Shown in pieces: positions 1 through 11,105 of a stretch of DNA of 64,000 bases (position 1 is the first letter of the stretch; every line of letters begins with the position of its first letter). The position numbers were made by a program, and so were the translations under genes. The stretch covers positions 62,001 through 126,000 of the forward strand of contig VCMS01000248.1 in the NCBI GenBank assembly GCA_022539475.1, in the 5' to 3' direction. This DNA is from Gracilaria domingensis (lineage: Eukaryota > Rhodophyta > Florideophyceae > Gracilariales > Gracilariaceae). The notes under the pieces were generated by a model, which saw only the letters and a program-made list of their open reading frames with translations, searched no databases and was not told the DNA's origin.

Positions 1-1663
1 TTCGCCCTCGTCTGGTCACAGCTTTCCCTACAATTCATGGTTCGTTTCTATCGGTTATTCACACTGTGGATACTGGTATAACAATCACTTTTGAATTGTG
101 AGCAGACAAAGTGCTCGATGCGGGTAACCAAACATCATCGCTCAGTCAAGGTCATCTTCATCGAAGATACTGCAGTTCATACAATGCTCTGGTCTCAACT
201 GAGGAGGAGGTTCAACCGCAGCAGGTCACAAGGACGGTTCTTCCCGATGATGTCAATTGTAATATCGAAGTCATTAGGAGAAAAGGATTGGGTGAAACCC
301 GGACTTGATTTCCTGCTCTCCTTGAAACAAAAGATGGCTTGGAGGTATAGTTCCAGGACTAGAATAGGCAGCACGATTTTGAACATCATGTAAATTTAGA
401 AAAAGTAAAGTGACGATCTTGAGCTACATCTGTCGTACACCGTACTTCTTTTGTGCTACTACCGTTTTAAGAAATGTCGTACTTAAGTTTAGTCTTCATG
501 TAATTTGGTATGCACTAGTGCAAATATTGTTCATTAACGGTAGGCATATTGTCCCTGTGAGCTCCTTGATTTTTTGACATGTGGCGTACCCGACTGACGC
601 TATTGGCGAACAACTGGCGCACAAATCTAGTCCAGTACGCCACTTGTACGCCAGTTGTAACCATGGGTAGCACTTTCGTATTAATTTCGAAGCATATTTT
701 GTACGCCACTTGTAAATCCATTAGTACGCCAATAGTGTCAATTCGTAGTTATTAAATTCTTCTAGGGCTGGCCTTTGATATCTTCAACGAAACGGCAGCC
801 CAAAGCGCTCCCTTCTCGGTTTCCAATCAGATCTTCGGTAACAACAGAAAGTAGCTCTCTTGATTCGGGGAGGGCTTCGAACCTCATTTGCCACAACACA
901 AAGTCTTTTCCACGCTTGGCGCTGAAACGCGGCACACGCTTGATACTATCCTCATCGGCCATGGTAGTAGTCAGAAAGAATCACCTCTAGGAGCAAACCC
1001 AGGGGCGATGCTACCACTGTTCGGTCGGTAGTGGAGAACTTTTGGCAGATAGTTGCCTCTTTACTCTTGCGCTACTCAAGAGGATCACTTATATACCCAC
1101 ACAAAGGTACTGCAAAACCCTGCAATAACAGTACTAACATCATGAAGCCTATCTTAGGGAGCTTCTTCTACTAACAATTCAACTATACTGTCAACAATAA
1201 ATATCTAGGATTACAGATGACGTAAACTACAATTCAGTCTCTCTTTAGAGTCTGACAATTCACATTCATGTCACATTTCATCAACAANGTTTAACTGATC
1301 ATCTGGATCAGATTGCTTACTTGTTTCCAGTATAAGCCCGCAACCCCTCGAGTCTCGAGCGTTCCGCGCTCCCGAGCGGTCGTCAGCGCGTTCCACCCGT
1401 GCAACCGACGTCCCGGTCTATCCCAGATGAGGCGCAACCTCTTGAGTGTCGTACCCCGCCCCCGAGAACGCGTTCAGTACGGAAGAAAAAAACATAAAAA
1501 AAAAACAAAAAAAAAAACCACCTAAGGAAATGTAGGTTCTGCTCAACCCGTCGTCTGGAGACACCATCCATGGTTAACCCTAACGACTCTATCGCGTAGC
1601 CGAGTTGGCTAGGTTGGAATTCCCGCTTGGATATTAATCACGCTGACCTTCACGTGGAACTCT
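1..1663. other. Flanking region without a recognised gene
   Basis: No convincing coding region is visible; the short open frames overlap on both strands and match nothing I recognise. The stretch holds a cluster of short TACGCCA-type motifs (581-735), one ambiguous base at 1288, and an A-rich tract at about 1487-1518. The A-rich tract lies upstream of the first gag-like frame. I looked here for a 5' LTR resembling 11106-12112 and did not find one. Confidence 0.6.
581..735. repeat. Cluster of inverted and direct GTACGCCA motifs
   Basis: The motif GTACGCCAC, or a close variant, appears on the plus strand at about 635, 646, 701 and 724. Its reverse complement or near variants appear at 581, 601 and 613. 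The first half is roughly the inverse of the second half, so the tract could fold back. It may be a small fold-back or MITE remnant. No terminal duplication was found. Confidence 0.4.
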
Positions 1664-1678
1664 ACAGGATGTTAATCG

Positions 1679-3428
1679 TTGAGGACGCAGGTAGATAATG
1701 CCCAGGTGAGGGATGTCTCAGGAGACTTACGTCTTCTGAGAAGGGACGTGAATTCCATTATGGAAAATCTGGGTACCGCAGACGTCTTCGTCACGGAGTA
1801 CCGGGCATTTGTCGAGGAAATGCGCACCGATATCGGTCGAATTCGTTCGCGCTTGGAAACGCTGGAGGATACAATCCGCATGGATGAAGCTGTGGACGCA
1901 CAGGTTCCTCAAGGAAATCCATCTGCGGATGAAGACCATCGTTCGGTGAAGCAGAAACGTCGACACCCAAACGAGTTCACTATGATTCGGATTCATCGCG
2001 CTCTGACTCGAGCGGCATGACTGAAGACAGTTCGTCAGATTCATCTGATAGTGATGACAACCGTCATAGGTCACGTTCGACACGGTCCGAAAGCGACGCA
2101 GTTACTCAGGCAGTGATGGGATCACCGTGAAAGGACGGCGCCACTTGGGACTCAAAGAGTTAAAGCCGACGGACCCGCTCTACACAAAGCTGTTGTCGTA
2201 CCGCTATTATCGGTTGGAGGATGTTACTTCGAATCGCTCCTCGCGAGGAACCGGTAAGGTGAAGGACTACATTCGAAGGTTGAATGTTACCTTGAAACAA
2301 GGAAGTTCTCGGGGACAGATCCTATCCTTATCTTGGATTTCCTTGCCAGGTTCGTCCAGGAGGCCGATATACTCGTATGAGTGAAGCACAGGCATATGTG
2401 GCACTGCCGTACTTCCTAACAGGGACTGCGGAGATCAGTACAACTCAGTTCGAGGAACCTCGAGAGGCCTCGGAAGGAGGAGTCACGTGTTGGCCGGAAG
2501 CCCGTGAACTACCTTCTCAGGTCGTACGCGACTTCCAACGCGATTACAGCGCTCTCTTGCTGTTCGCGACACTAGACAGAGAGTGGAGAATCTGAAACGG
2601 TTTATTCAACGCGGTTGAACAAAGCGTTTCACCGATTGGTAATGTGATTCCGCACAGGAGCGGTGTACCATGTTTGTGATGGTTTGGACCCCACCATTCG
2701 GTCGTTGGTCGCTCGCCGACCGAGGAAAAACGCCGAATGACGTACCTAGAGTTGGTTAATTACGCCCAGGCGGAAGGAGAGACGTATCGAGCCCGCAACC
2801 CGGGGCCAGCGCCGCTCGAAAGCGCTACTCGCGGAGAGTTCGTCACCATCGATGTCGGTTTTGCGACGTGAAACCGCTGTCGGTGATGCTGATAACGTCC
2901 ACTTCATCGGAAGTAACCCCGATTCTACGGATCTACGGACCTGCCGTCAACCTCGATTCCGAGCACGGAAGAAGACCCCGCATTGTATGCCCAAGGTGTC
3001 CGGGTGCCTGCAGCCCCGCTGCCTTACGTAACAATTCGTCGCGTCTGAACCGCCCAGGGTGGAAGGACACAGCACCACAACGTCGAGTGGACAATCGCCC
3101 TCGCGACAAACCGGCCTCGGTCATATGTTACCAGTGCTACCTTCCAGGTCACGTATCGACGCAGTGCGTATTTCCGCCGTCGCACCGGCCGAAATTATTG
3201 CGTATTACGACGCCCTCACGCCCGAGGAAAAGGAATCTGTTCCACGAAAGGAATATGATAAGGCCAGAGCTGAACTGGGATTACCGGTTCCGGTCTATGC
3301 TCAGCCCTCCGTTTCGGCACAGGCACCTTCGAACCAGGTTCAAGGCGAAGTACCCACGCATGGGGTTAGTTAGGCCCCCGAACGGAGTTCAGGCACCGAA
3401 TTCGGTGAGCCCCGCTCAGAAAAACTGA
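1679..3428 (+). pseudogene. gag remnant, frameshifted
   Basis: Gag-like sequence is spread over several short frames. The first part (1679-2020) is acidic and heptad-like. The middle part (about 2127-2595) contains a capsid-like segment in which one frame stops at 2373 and the sense continues one base away in the next frame, at MSEAQAYVALP. The last part (2868-3428) carries a retroviral-type zinc knuckle of the form C-x2-C-x4-H-x4-C, near 3126-3170. The knuckle and the position just upstream of a protease support gag. The multiple frames show it is broken. Confidence 0.7.
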
Positions 3429-3622
3429 CTTCGGGAGTTTCCCCTACGGGAGGGTGCCTTCCGAGCCGAAGTTGAAGGCGCCCGAGGCGTCACAGCTTCG
3501 CTCCCAGCTGTTAGAATCCTTTCAAGGATAGCGGCTACAACTGACGTGAGCTCAGAACACTTTCGGTTCTACGTCGTCCGTGGATACGGTCCCGTAATCT
3601 CCGTATTCCGGAAAGAGTTCTT

Positions 3623-3853
3623 GTGATGGCCAAGAGAAACTACAAAGTTTATGCCGATCTTGGCTTGTCTAACCAGTTCATGGTTCGACAGTTGTCTGTG
3701 TTGGATACAGGAGCTGCACCGAACCTGATTCACCTTGAGTTGGTGCCACCCGCGCTACGGGATGAAATTCGTCATGGTCCAGGTTTGGACATCGCGGATG
3801 CCAACAATAACCCGTTGCGTACTCTGGGTACATACCTCTCATGGTACGATTAG
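3623..3853 (+). pseudogene. Retroelement aspartic protease fragment
   Basis: A 76-residue open frame contains VLDTGAAPNLI, the D-T-G-A active-site motif of retropepsins, in the expected place between gag and reverse transcriptase. It would process the polyprotein. The frame ends early at 3851-3853 and the rest of the protease is not continuous, so this copy is probably inactive. Confidence 0.65.
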
Positions 3854-4171
3854 GAACCTGTATGGTTAAAGTGGATTTCATGGTTTGCAAAAGCATTGCC
3901 GCACCGGTGATACTCGGTTGTGACTTTTTGATCGTTTTGTTGAAGCGATTCGACCTCGAGCTCGAGTTGTTACCATGGATGATGGTTCCGAAATACCGAT
4001 TGTAAGGAAACCGCTAAAGAGAGCTACACGCAAGCGCGTCCCGCTCCCTGCTGCACAGGAAGTTCCAACCGTCGACCCGGTATCATCTAAGCTCCATGTG
4101 GCTCATGCCATCACAATCCTGCGCAATCCCAAGTTTGGGTCACCATAACTACTAAGCAGTCTGGTCTACGT

Positions 4172-5454
4172 GTGGTACAACCATTGCCATCATTGTATGA
4201 TCAGAAGCAACTCGCTTTGGCGAACGGAGTAATCTCGGTGGAACCCGACAAACCATTCAGAGTTTTGGTCGCCAACTTTGGCACAACCCGACAGTGGTTA
4301 GCTAAAAACCAAATCCTTGGTACCACTCTCCCACACCCTGCTGCTATCGTACCGACGAAGATACCCGTTGCGGACGTTCTCGGTATAACCGATGCTAAGG
4401 AGGGGGAGGGATCAGCGGAAACCGCTTTTACCGCATCGGTTACCCCGGCGAGCGAAGTTACCGAATCGCTGGCACCCACCGAGGGTAAAGCGTTGCCACC
4501 AGGAACGGAAGATACAGACCCTGTCAAGGAACTGGAACAGTTGAATTTTAATCATGTACCTGAATCTAATAGAGGTAAGCTAAGAGAAATGTTGAGGGAG
4601 TTCACACCCATGTGGGATGGATCCCTCGGGACAATTGGAATCACGGAACACCGTATTGACCTACTTCCAGGTACTAGCCCCATTTCCAACACCCATACGG
4701 GGCTGGTCCCAAAGCTAGGGAAGAAGAGCAATCTCAGGTTGAGAAGATGTTACGCGCTGGCGTCATAGAGGCGGCTCAATCCGCTTGGGCCTCACCCGTG
4801 GTGCTAGTTCCAAAAGCGGACGGATCGTGGCGATTCTGTATTGATTACCGTCGTCTAAATTCGGTCACCGTCAAAGACTTTTATCCCATACCCAGGATGG
4901 ACGAATACATTGACTCGCTTGGGAGTGCTACAGTGTTCACCGCCTTGGATGCCAATTGGGGATACTGGCAAGTTCCGATCCGTGTAAAGGATAAGGACAA
5001 AACTGCTTTTGTGTGCCACCAAGGTTTGTACCGGTTTAAACGAATGCCGTTCGGATTAACCAACGCACCGGCTACGTTTCAACGTGCTATCGATATCCTC
5101 TTGGCTCGATTCAAGTGGAAGACCTGCTTGGTGTATCTTGACGATATCATCGTGTTCTCCGATAACCTTGATGACCACTTAACACACGTCTGGGACGTCA
5201 TGAGAGTCCTCAGGGACGCGGGCATCACGCTGAAACTCAAGAAGTGCGAGTTCTTCACAGATTCTGTCAAATACCTAGGGCATATCATTCGACCTGGACA
5301 GCTCTCAGTTGACGCAGTTCGCGTGAAGTCGCTGAAGGAAGCGAAACACCCTACGACACAAACGGAACTCCGCAGTTTTCTGGGTCTTTGTAATGTATAT
5401 CGGCGTTTTGTCCCGAACTTCGCAGATATTGCGACCCCCCTTAACCACCTTTGA
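4172..5454 (+). pseudogene. Reverse transcriptase, Ty3/gypsy, frameshifted
   Basis: The first frame (4172-4768) covers the linker between protease and RT. The RT core lies in another frame from about 4700 to 5454. It shows the conserved blocks in order: WRFCIDYRRLN, FTALDANWGYWQV, the FGLTNAPATFQ block, the catalytic YLDDI (a YxDD variant), and the C-terminal LRSFLGLCNVYRRFV. The two frames join near 4700, where the second frame reads REEEQSQVEKMLRAGVIE. The RT frame ends at TGA 5452-5454, one base out of register with RNase H. Confidence 0.9.
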
Positions 5455-6908
5455 GAAAAGGTCAACCAGTTCAACTGGAACCCCTAGGCGACGCGGAAGC
5501 GTCTGCCTTTTCGGCATTAATTGACGCAGTAACGTCACCGCCAATCTTGGCTTTGCCTAAGCTAGGACTTTCATTCGAAGGAGACACTGACGCCAGTGCA
5601 CACCAGGTTGGTTGCGCCCTGTTTCAGGTCACGGAAGACGGCGTGAGACATCCAATTGGATACTGGTCGCGATCCTTGAACGTACACGAACGTAACTACT
5701 CAGTTTCGGAGAAAGAGTGCTTAGCCGTTGTATGGGCTCTAACTACACTGAGGCCATATCTTATGGGCAACCATTTTACGGTACATACGGACCACTCATC
5801 TCTCCGATGGCTCATGGAAATCTCGGAACCATCAGGACGCTTGATGCGTTGGCACTTGAGGTTATCGGAGTTCGATTTCACAGTTACGTACAAAAAAGGA
5901 ACGTTGAATCTGCAGGCAGATGCACTCTCCCGCTTGGGGACAGACGCAGAAGCGGCACCAGTTGACGATCTGGACATACCATGCTTTATGGTGGAAGAAC
6001 AAGCAGGTTGGGTCGAATCCTTGTCGGATGACATCTGTGACGACATCCTGCTCACTTCTGAGAAGTTGGATCCCTTGACTGGATCTTTTGTACCCATCAC
6101 TCCCGAGGAGATGATCCGAGAACAGCAAACGGATGAGTTTTGTACGCGAATTCGCGCTCGTCTCAATGGAGGAGATCGTATACCTTTTCAGGTTAACGAT
6201 CAGGGGTACCTGGTTAGGTTGGTCGAAGCGTATACCCAAATTGTGGTCCCATACTCGCTGCAAAACCGTGTGTTGGTAATGACACACTATGTGAAGGTAG
6301 GAGCCCACCCAGGAGGTCGAAAACTATACTTGACCCTGCGTAGGGATTTTTACTGGCCGTCAATGGCATTGGACTGCTACGCAGTACGACGCTCTTGCAC
6401 CGAGTGCGCTAAGAATAACGTGAAACTTCGTAAGTACTCGAAGAAGTTAACGCTGTTCCCAGCACGGTCTCCTTTGGAGTTTATCGCTATCGATATCTTA
6501 GGTGAATTGATCAGAACCGCAAGAGGTAATCGATACCTTCTGGTTATCACCGATCGGTTCTCTAAGTTGGTACGGACAGTCCCGCTGAAACGGATTACGG
6601 CCACCGTGGTTGCACAAGCTTTTGTCACCCACTGGGTCTTTGTGTACGGTCCACCGGTTCATCTATTATCAGATAACGGTTCACAGTTCACGTCGAAGTT
6701 TTTCCAGGACGTCTGTCGCATCTTGAGTGTCAAGAATTTATTTACGACCACCTACCACCCCCAAACAAATGGTCAGGTAGAACGATTTAACCGTACCATG
6801 CTGAATGCATTAAGATCTTATGTGGCAGATCATCCTAAGGATTGGGATTTGTATACGGACGCTATTACGTATGCGTACAACACCCAAGTCCACCGGGTAA
6901 CGAAGTAG
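5451..6908 (+). pseudogene. RNase H and integrase, Ty3/gypsy
   Basis: The frame starts with the end of the RT connection and continues into RNase H. The acidic residues appear in DTDAS, SEKECLAVVWAL, HTDHSSL and NLQADALSRL. The integrase follows: an H...H...CxxC zinc-binding region (HYVKVGAH then CTEC), then a D,D,E core with Asp in FIAIDILG, Asp in LLSDNGSQF and Glu in NGQVERFNR. This is the longest intact piece (485 codons). It stops at 6908 because of a shift near 6895; the integrase C-terminus continues in the frame of 6842-7873. Confidence 0.92.
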
Positions 6909-7873
6909 CACCTTTTGAGTTGGTATTGTCAAGAGTACCGCCACCGGTTGCAATCGAGGCTCAAGAAACGCTTTCTACGTACCCGTCTGTTGGGTTATAC
7001 AGGAACGCTTGGAAGGATTGGTTAACCAAAATGGTACCGGTCGCTCGCACAGCGATGGATAAGGCGCAGGCCGCTTATAAGCGCAACTTCGATGCGAAGG
7101 TTAAGACCCCATTACCAAAGGTCAAACCAGACGATATGGTATTTCTCCGCAAAGAATACTATAATCCGGAGAAGGAACGCCGCCACAAGCTCTCGCCTAT
7201 CGCGGAAGGACCCTACAAGGTTATTTCCGTCACGGACGATACCGTAGTATTGGATATCAATAATCTCCACGAACGGATATCGTTAGACCGTGTCGCGCTG
7301 GCACCACCACCCTACGTTCACGTTAACACCCAACTGGGTGAAGCTACAGGGGACGAACAGGTCGTATCTTCGCGCCCTGCGACTCTCCGCGCTGATCGCG
7401 GCTTATCGGATCTACCGAAGTCAGAATCACCCACGCGGGTAGCACAACCCGTTGCGGGAGACGAAGAGGAAAACTCAACTAGAGTTGACCCCCCACCGGA
7501 CGTCGTGGCTCCCGTGCCACCGCCTAAGGAGGGGGAGGAAAGTACGGAACCCGTTACACCGGCGTCGCACGGTCACACTCTGTCGCAAGGTACCGCCACC
7601 AATCTCGCGGTCCCTACCGATAGCGTTGTGGTGCGCCGAGGCGCTGTACCTCGTGGTGATACTCCGTCGAGTTCGTTGAGCAATGCGCTGGGAACGACAC
7701 GACCCACCCAGGGGGTACACACCGCTGTGGATAACGTAACCCCGTCGGGAACACCACAACTGAGTGAGGTCACCACCCGCAGAGCGGAGAAGACAGTATC
7801 TGTAGACCCGGGCTTCCCGGAGAACGCAGAGCCGCAAGCGGTAGATCAGCTCAATGTTACCGACCGGTGTTAA
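6842..7873 (+). pseudogene. Integrase C-terminal domain and Pro-rich tail
   Basis: From about 6895 this frame continues the integrase with GNEVAPFELVLSRVP. It reaches a GPY/F-like segment (KLSPIAEGPYKVI) followed by a long Pro/Thr/Val-rich tail with charged patches. The GPY/F motif is typical of gammaretrovirus and Ty3/gypsy integrases. The open frame begins upstream of the homologous part, so its stated start is not a biological one. The tail up to 7873 is low in complexity and of unknown role. Confidence 0.75.
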
Positions 7874-8566
7874 CCCCGCCGTGGTATGAGGAAACGAGAA
7901 GTCGTACTTACTCGCGTATTATTTGGGAAAACAACCTTGGAAAGGTGAAGTACGAAGTACGAGTTTGGAAACCGTCGATGGTGCACCCACGCCGCGTGGC
8001 AGAGGACTCATGACACACCCAAGTGGAGAGTAACACGTTGTATGACGTGGTGACGTATGGAAAGCACCGCCGACGCGGGGAACTGCTGAGAGTAAGTCGC
8101 GTGCGCGAGTACCACACGTGCACGGTGCACGATGTACGGTCGCCAACCGTAGGCGAACGGACACCTGTTAGGGTAACTCGTGGCTCACACGTGCCACCGC
8201 CTGGCCAACCAGAAGGCCGCGATATGCACCGTGATTGGTCAATCCGCCTCCATGGCGCACGAGCGAGACCCTGCCCGTTCTCCGTCGCACGGACGATCCT
8301 TCTGGATAGCAAGAGGGAGCTCAGAATCCCGAAGCTACCGTTGGACGGTTGGAAGCTCAACCAAAACGAGCCGAAGCTCGTCAGACTCAAGAAGGAGAGT
8401 ACTTCAAGAAGAACCTTTCAGGTTGAAGATTGGATGCTCCTGGCGTAAGTTGTAGTTGTCGCGCAGCGAGGAACTCCTAGTGAGTCGTGACTGGTTAAGT
8501 CCAAGAGGAACCCCTCTAGAGGTTAGCCGGCCACCACCTCGCCACCCTCGAAGGTACGAAACCACA
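7874..8566 (+). other. Retroelement linker between integrase tail and chromodomain
   Basis: Several overlapping open frames of up to 141 codons are present, none with recognisable motifs. By position this is the degraded link between the integrase tail and the chromodomain. Confidence 0.45.
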
Positions 8567-8809
8567 ATGGGTGAAGGAGAGCAGTCAAACACCGAGGTGT
8601 ATCCGCAGGAATACGTGATCGAACGTATCGTACGTCATGTTGTAGACCCCGATGGGACGGTACTGTACCAAGTGCGATGGTATGGCTACTCCGCCGAGGA
8701 GGACACCATGGAGCCGGTCGAGCACCTACCTAGGTCGAAGATCGTTTCATACCACCGTCGCACTCGGTCAGCCTTGCCGTCCAACCTGGACCAAGCCCAG
8801 GTGGGATAA
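8567..8809 (+). pseudogene. Chromodomain of the retroelement polyprotein
   Basis: The frame contains EYVIERIVRHVVDPDGTVLY followed by VRWYGYSAEEDTMEPVEHLP. This is the canonical chromodomain pattern (xVExIlxHR, YlVKWkGY, eDsTWEPeenL) with Met in place of the usual Trp after the Thr. In chromoviruses this domain is fused to the integrase and directs insertion to particular chromatin. Here it is separated from the integrase by about 700 bp of broken frame. Confidence 0.85.
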
Positions 8810-9178
8810 GAACCGTTCCCGGTGAGGAGCTTTCAACTATACCGCGATGCGGAAGACTCAGAATGGAGAGTTGACCCCTTCTGTGTGGGGATGAATGAAG
8901 GAAGAAGACCAATGAAGCGGTGAAGACTTAACTAGAGGAAGTGAGAAGAAAGAAAGAAGAGCATACCGAAATGCCGGTTGTACCGATTTAAAACGGTTAG
9001 AGTAGAAGAAGCACCAAAGAAGTGAAGTACACTTGAACACAGTGTGAGTGAAGAAGTAATCGAAGATCGATCAAGTTCGTGGAGAACAGGCAAAAGGGTG
9101 AAGGGAAGGTTACCACTAGATGGTTTTACTGTTTCTATCTTATACTAAGGACCAAGTCCTCCAGCCCTGCTGGTCATC
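8810..9178. other. Retroelement spacer, no gene seen
   Basis: This is purine-rich sequence between the chromodomain stop and the converging antisense ORF. I see no coding or RNA feature. Confidence 0.5.
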
Positions 9179-9556
9179 TTACACCCCCGATGAGGGACCG
9201 GCACCGCCGCTACCGGAGGGACCCTGCGAAGGGTGCGGAACGGCGTAAGCCAGTATCCCTGCCATAGTGGTGAGATGATCGGGCACGATAATTCCAGCGT
9301 TCTGGAGACTGGCGCGCAACATCGCGATGTTCGCCGGAGAATCTCCCGGAGCGACCGGAGCTGTCGGGGCCGGCAGGACCGAAGGAACGGTAGCCGCTAC
9401 AGGGGCCGGACCCACCACCGGAACACTCGCTTGAGTCGGAACATTCCAACCCACAGGAGCCTGGGGTACCCCGCCGCTGGCGTGCAACACCTGATTCGCC
9501 GCCGGTAGGTCGTTCACCAACTCCTGGTCCATCTCGACGAGTGCTCCCGCCGCCAT
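9179..9556 (-). CDS. Antisense Pro/Ala-rich ORF inside the retroelement
   Basis: A 125-residue frame starts at an ATG and is rich in Pro, Ala and Val, ending in a Gly/Ser/Pro tail. It lies just downstream of, and on the same strand as, the larger antisense ORF. Reading between them (about 9620-9550) makes sense in another frame (DNWVAPVDLDDPNMNTGGW), so it may be the shifted C-terminal part of the same protein. Not recognised. Confidence 0.4.
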   Translation of the reverse strand: MAAGALVEMDQELVNDLPAANQVLHASGGVPQAPVGWNVPTQASVPVVGPAPVAATVPSVLPAPTAPVAPGDSPANIAMLRASLQNAGIIVPDHLTTMAGILAYAVPHPSQGPSGSGGAGPSSGV

Positions 9557-9587
9557 CCACCGGTATTCATGTTCGGATCATCCAGAT

Positions 9588-11027
9588 CTACTGGGGCGAC
9601 CCAGTTGTCACTGAACATGAACCCAACGGGGTGACTGTCTGGAATCGACCGTGGCTGGTTCGCTGCCCACTCGGCATACTAGTCGTCATCGTACCCTCCC
9701 ATGGGTCGTAATACACGAAATCTCCTGCGGTGGGATGTCTCCTACCGGGTGAGCGGTCGTAGTGACGACGAGGACCTTTCCCACGCTGCGAACGGGGCAC
9801 CGTTTCCCAATCGACTCCATCGATAACATCCAAGATGTAATGGATCTCATCCACGTTCTCTTCGGACCCCAAGGGAGTGTGCAAATCCAGCGAGCGGATA
9901 ATGCTGCGAAGCATCGGCGGAATATACCAAACACGGTAGTTGTCGTAAGCCTCCCAGAGGAGAAACGCTGCTACGCGTGCCACCCACTCGCCGGCTACCA
10001 GACCCCACCATCCTGAACGCGGATCGCTGATCAATCGGGAGCCGATGTAACTCAAGCACGGAGGCAGTTCTGCAAAACACCCTTTGGGTACCTCCACATC
10101 ACGCCACCAATCTGGTAGAGGGGGGAACCGTCCAACAAAGGCCTGCGGTCTGTACCTCTCGGTCTCGATATTCGGGTACGGAATCAGATACCCATGACGG
10201 GAACGAGCTTTCCGCTCAAACCGAATGCGGTTGACGAACCCACCCTGGGAAGCGTTCTTGCGAAGATAACGGAACTCCGCTCGGAGTATGGGCCGATTCC
10301 AGCACAACATCAACCTCGATGTGGTCGGGCCATCGCCAGCGTACCGCGCATGGTCGAACGTCGCCAAGTTGTCTCCATATCGGACTTCACCGAAAGTACG
10401 GTAGAACGGAGTATCGAACCCATATGACGGTGGAACCAGGTGCTCGAGGTGCACTCGACTGAGTCTCTTGTACGCCAACTTCGCGTGTTCCGCGCGCGCG
10501 GTGTTCAGGTTCTCACCCTCGCGGGTATCGTACCGGAGGAGCATCGGGTCGATCGCTATACGAACTTTCCATTCTGGGGATTGCACTACCGCTAACGGCA
10601 GAGCGCCCGGTAGGAAGCCGTTTTCGGCATACGACTCCAGGAGAGTGTCATCGTTAACAGCTACCGGATGAAACCACGGTGCACGGCTGAACGCAAACCC
10701 ATCACGGAGTGGATCGCGTACTGCGAGAGATTCCCTCGATATCCAACCAGCTTGGTTCGCCATCAGCGGCATCGCTTGCGCTGAATTCCATAACGGAACG
10801 TTCACCGGGACCATCGGTTGAGACTGAGGCAGTGGAGCCGTCGCAGAACCCGGCTGAGGGTAGTTCGACGCGCTCGCCTGACCCGTCGGGTGATGAGGAA
10901 ACTGATTTGGGTTCATCGGAATGACAGATGATGTACTGTGATCGAGTTCGGATACTTGAATACTCTGTCCGCTTGAGTGTGTATCGCGCTTGCGAGGTAT
11001 AGAAACCGAGGAGTTGGTACCGCTCAT
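9588..11027 (-). CDS. Antisense accessory protein of the retroelement, unknown family
   Basis: A 479-residue frame runs opposite to gag-pol, between the chromodomain and the 3' LTR. I chose the ATG at 11027 because the longer frame begins at a non-ATG codon. The N-terminus is Ser/Pro/Gln-rich and looks disordered. The middle is rich in Trp, Tyr and Arg and looks folded, for example PPLPDWWRDVEVPKGCF and WYIPPMLRSIIRSLDL. I see no membrane segment, so it is not an obvious envelope protein. Its place matches the antisense extra ORFs known in some plant Ty3/gypsy elements. The C-terminus appears frameshifted near 9620. Function unknown. Confidence 0.55.
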   Translation of the reverse strand: MSGTNSSVSIPRKRDTHSSGQSIQVSELDHSTSSVIPMNPNQFPHHPTGQASASNYPQPGSATAPLPQSQPMVPVNVPLWNSAQAMPLMANQAGWISRESLAVRDPLRDGFAFSRAPWFHPVAVNDDTLLESYAENGFLPGALPLAVVQSPEWKVRIAIDPMLLRYDTREGENLNTARAEHAKLAYKRLSRVHLEHLVPPSYGFDTPFYRTFGEVRYGDNLATFDHARYAGDGPTTSRLMLCWNRPILRAEFRYLRKNASQGGFVNRIRFERKARSRHGYLIPYPNIETERYRPQAFVGRFPPLPDWWRDVEVPKGCFAELPPCLSYIGSRLISDPRSGWWGLVAGEWVARVAAFLLWEAYDNYRVWYIPPMLRSIIRSLDLHTPLGSEENVDEIHYILDVIDGVDWETVPRSQRGKGPRRHYDRSPGRRHPTAGDFVYYDPWEGTMTTSMPSGQRTSHGRFQTVTPLGSCSVTTGSPQ

Positions 11028-11092
11028 GATTGTGACGTATTTACGTACTTGCGTTTCGCACAAAACTTCAGCCTCGAAGTCGTTCTCGGCTC

Positions 11093-11105
11093 TAAGGAGG
11101 GGGAG
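11093..11105 (+). other. Polypurine tract
   Basis: AAGGAGGGGGAGA lies immediately before TGTAGAGCAA, where the 3' LTR begins. Plus-strand DNA synthesis of LTR elements is primed at such a tract directly upstream of the 3' LTR. Confidence 0.7.

Noticed and set aside
1590-1640. tRNA-like stretch (GTAGCCGAGTTGGCTAGG)
   Set aside because: It resembles the D-arm of a Ser/Leu tRNA, but I find no matching anticodon arm, T-arm or acceptor stem downstream.
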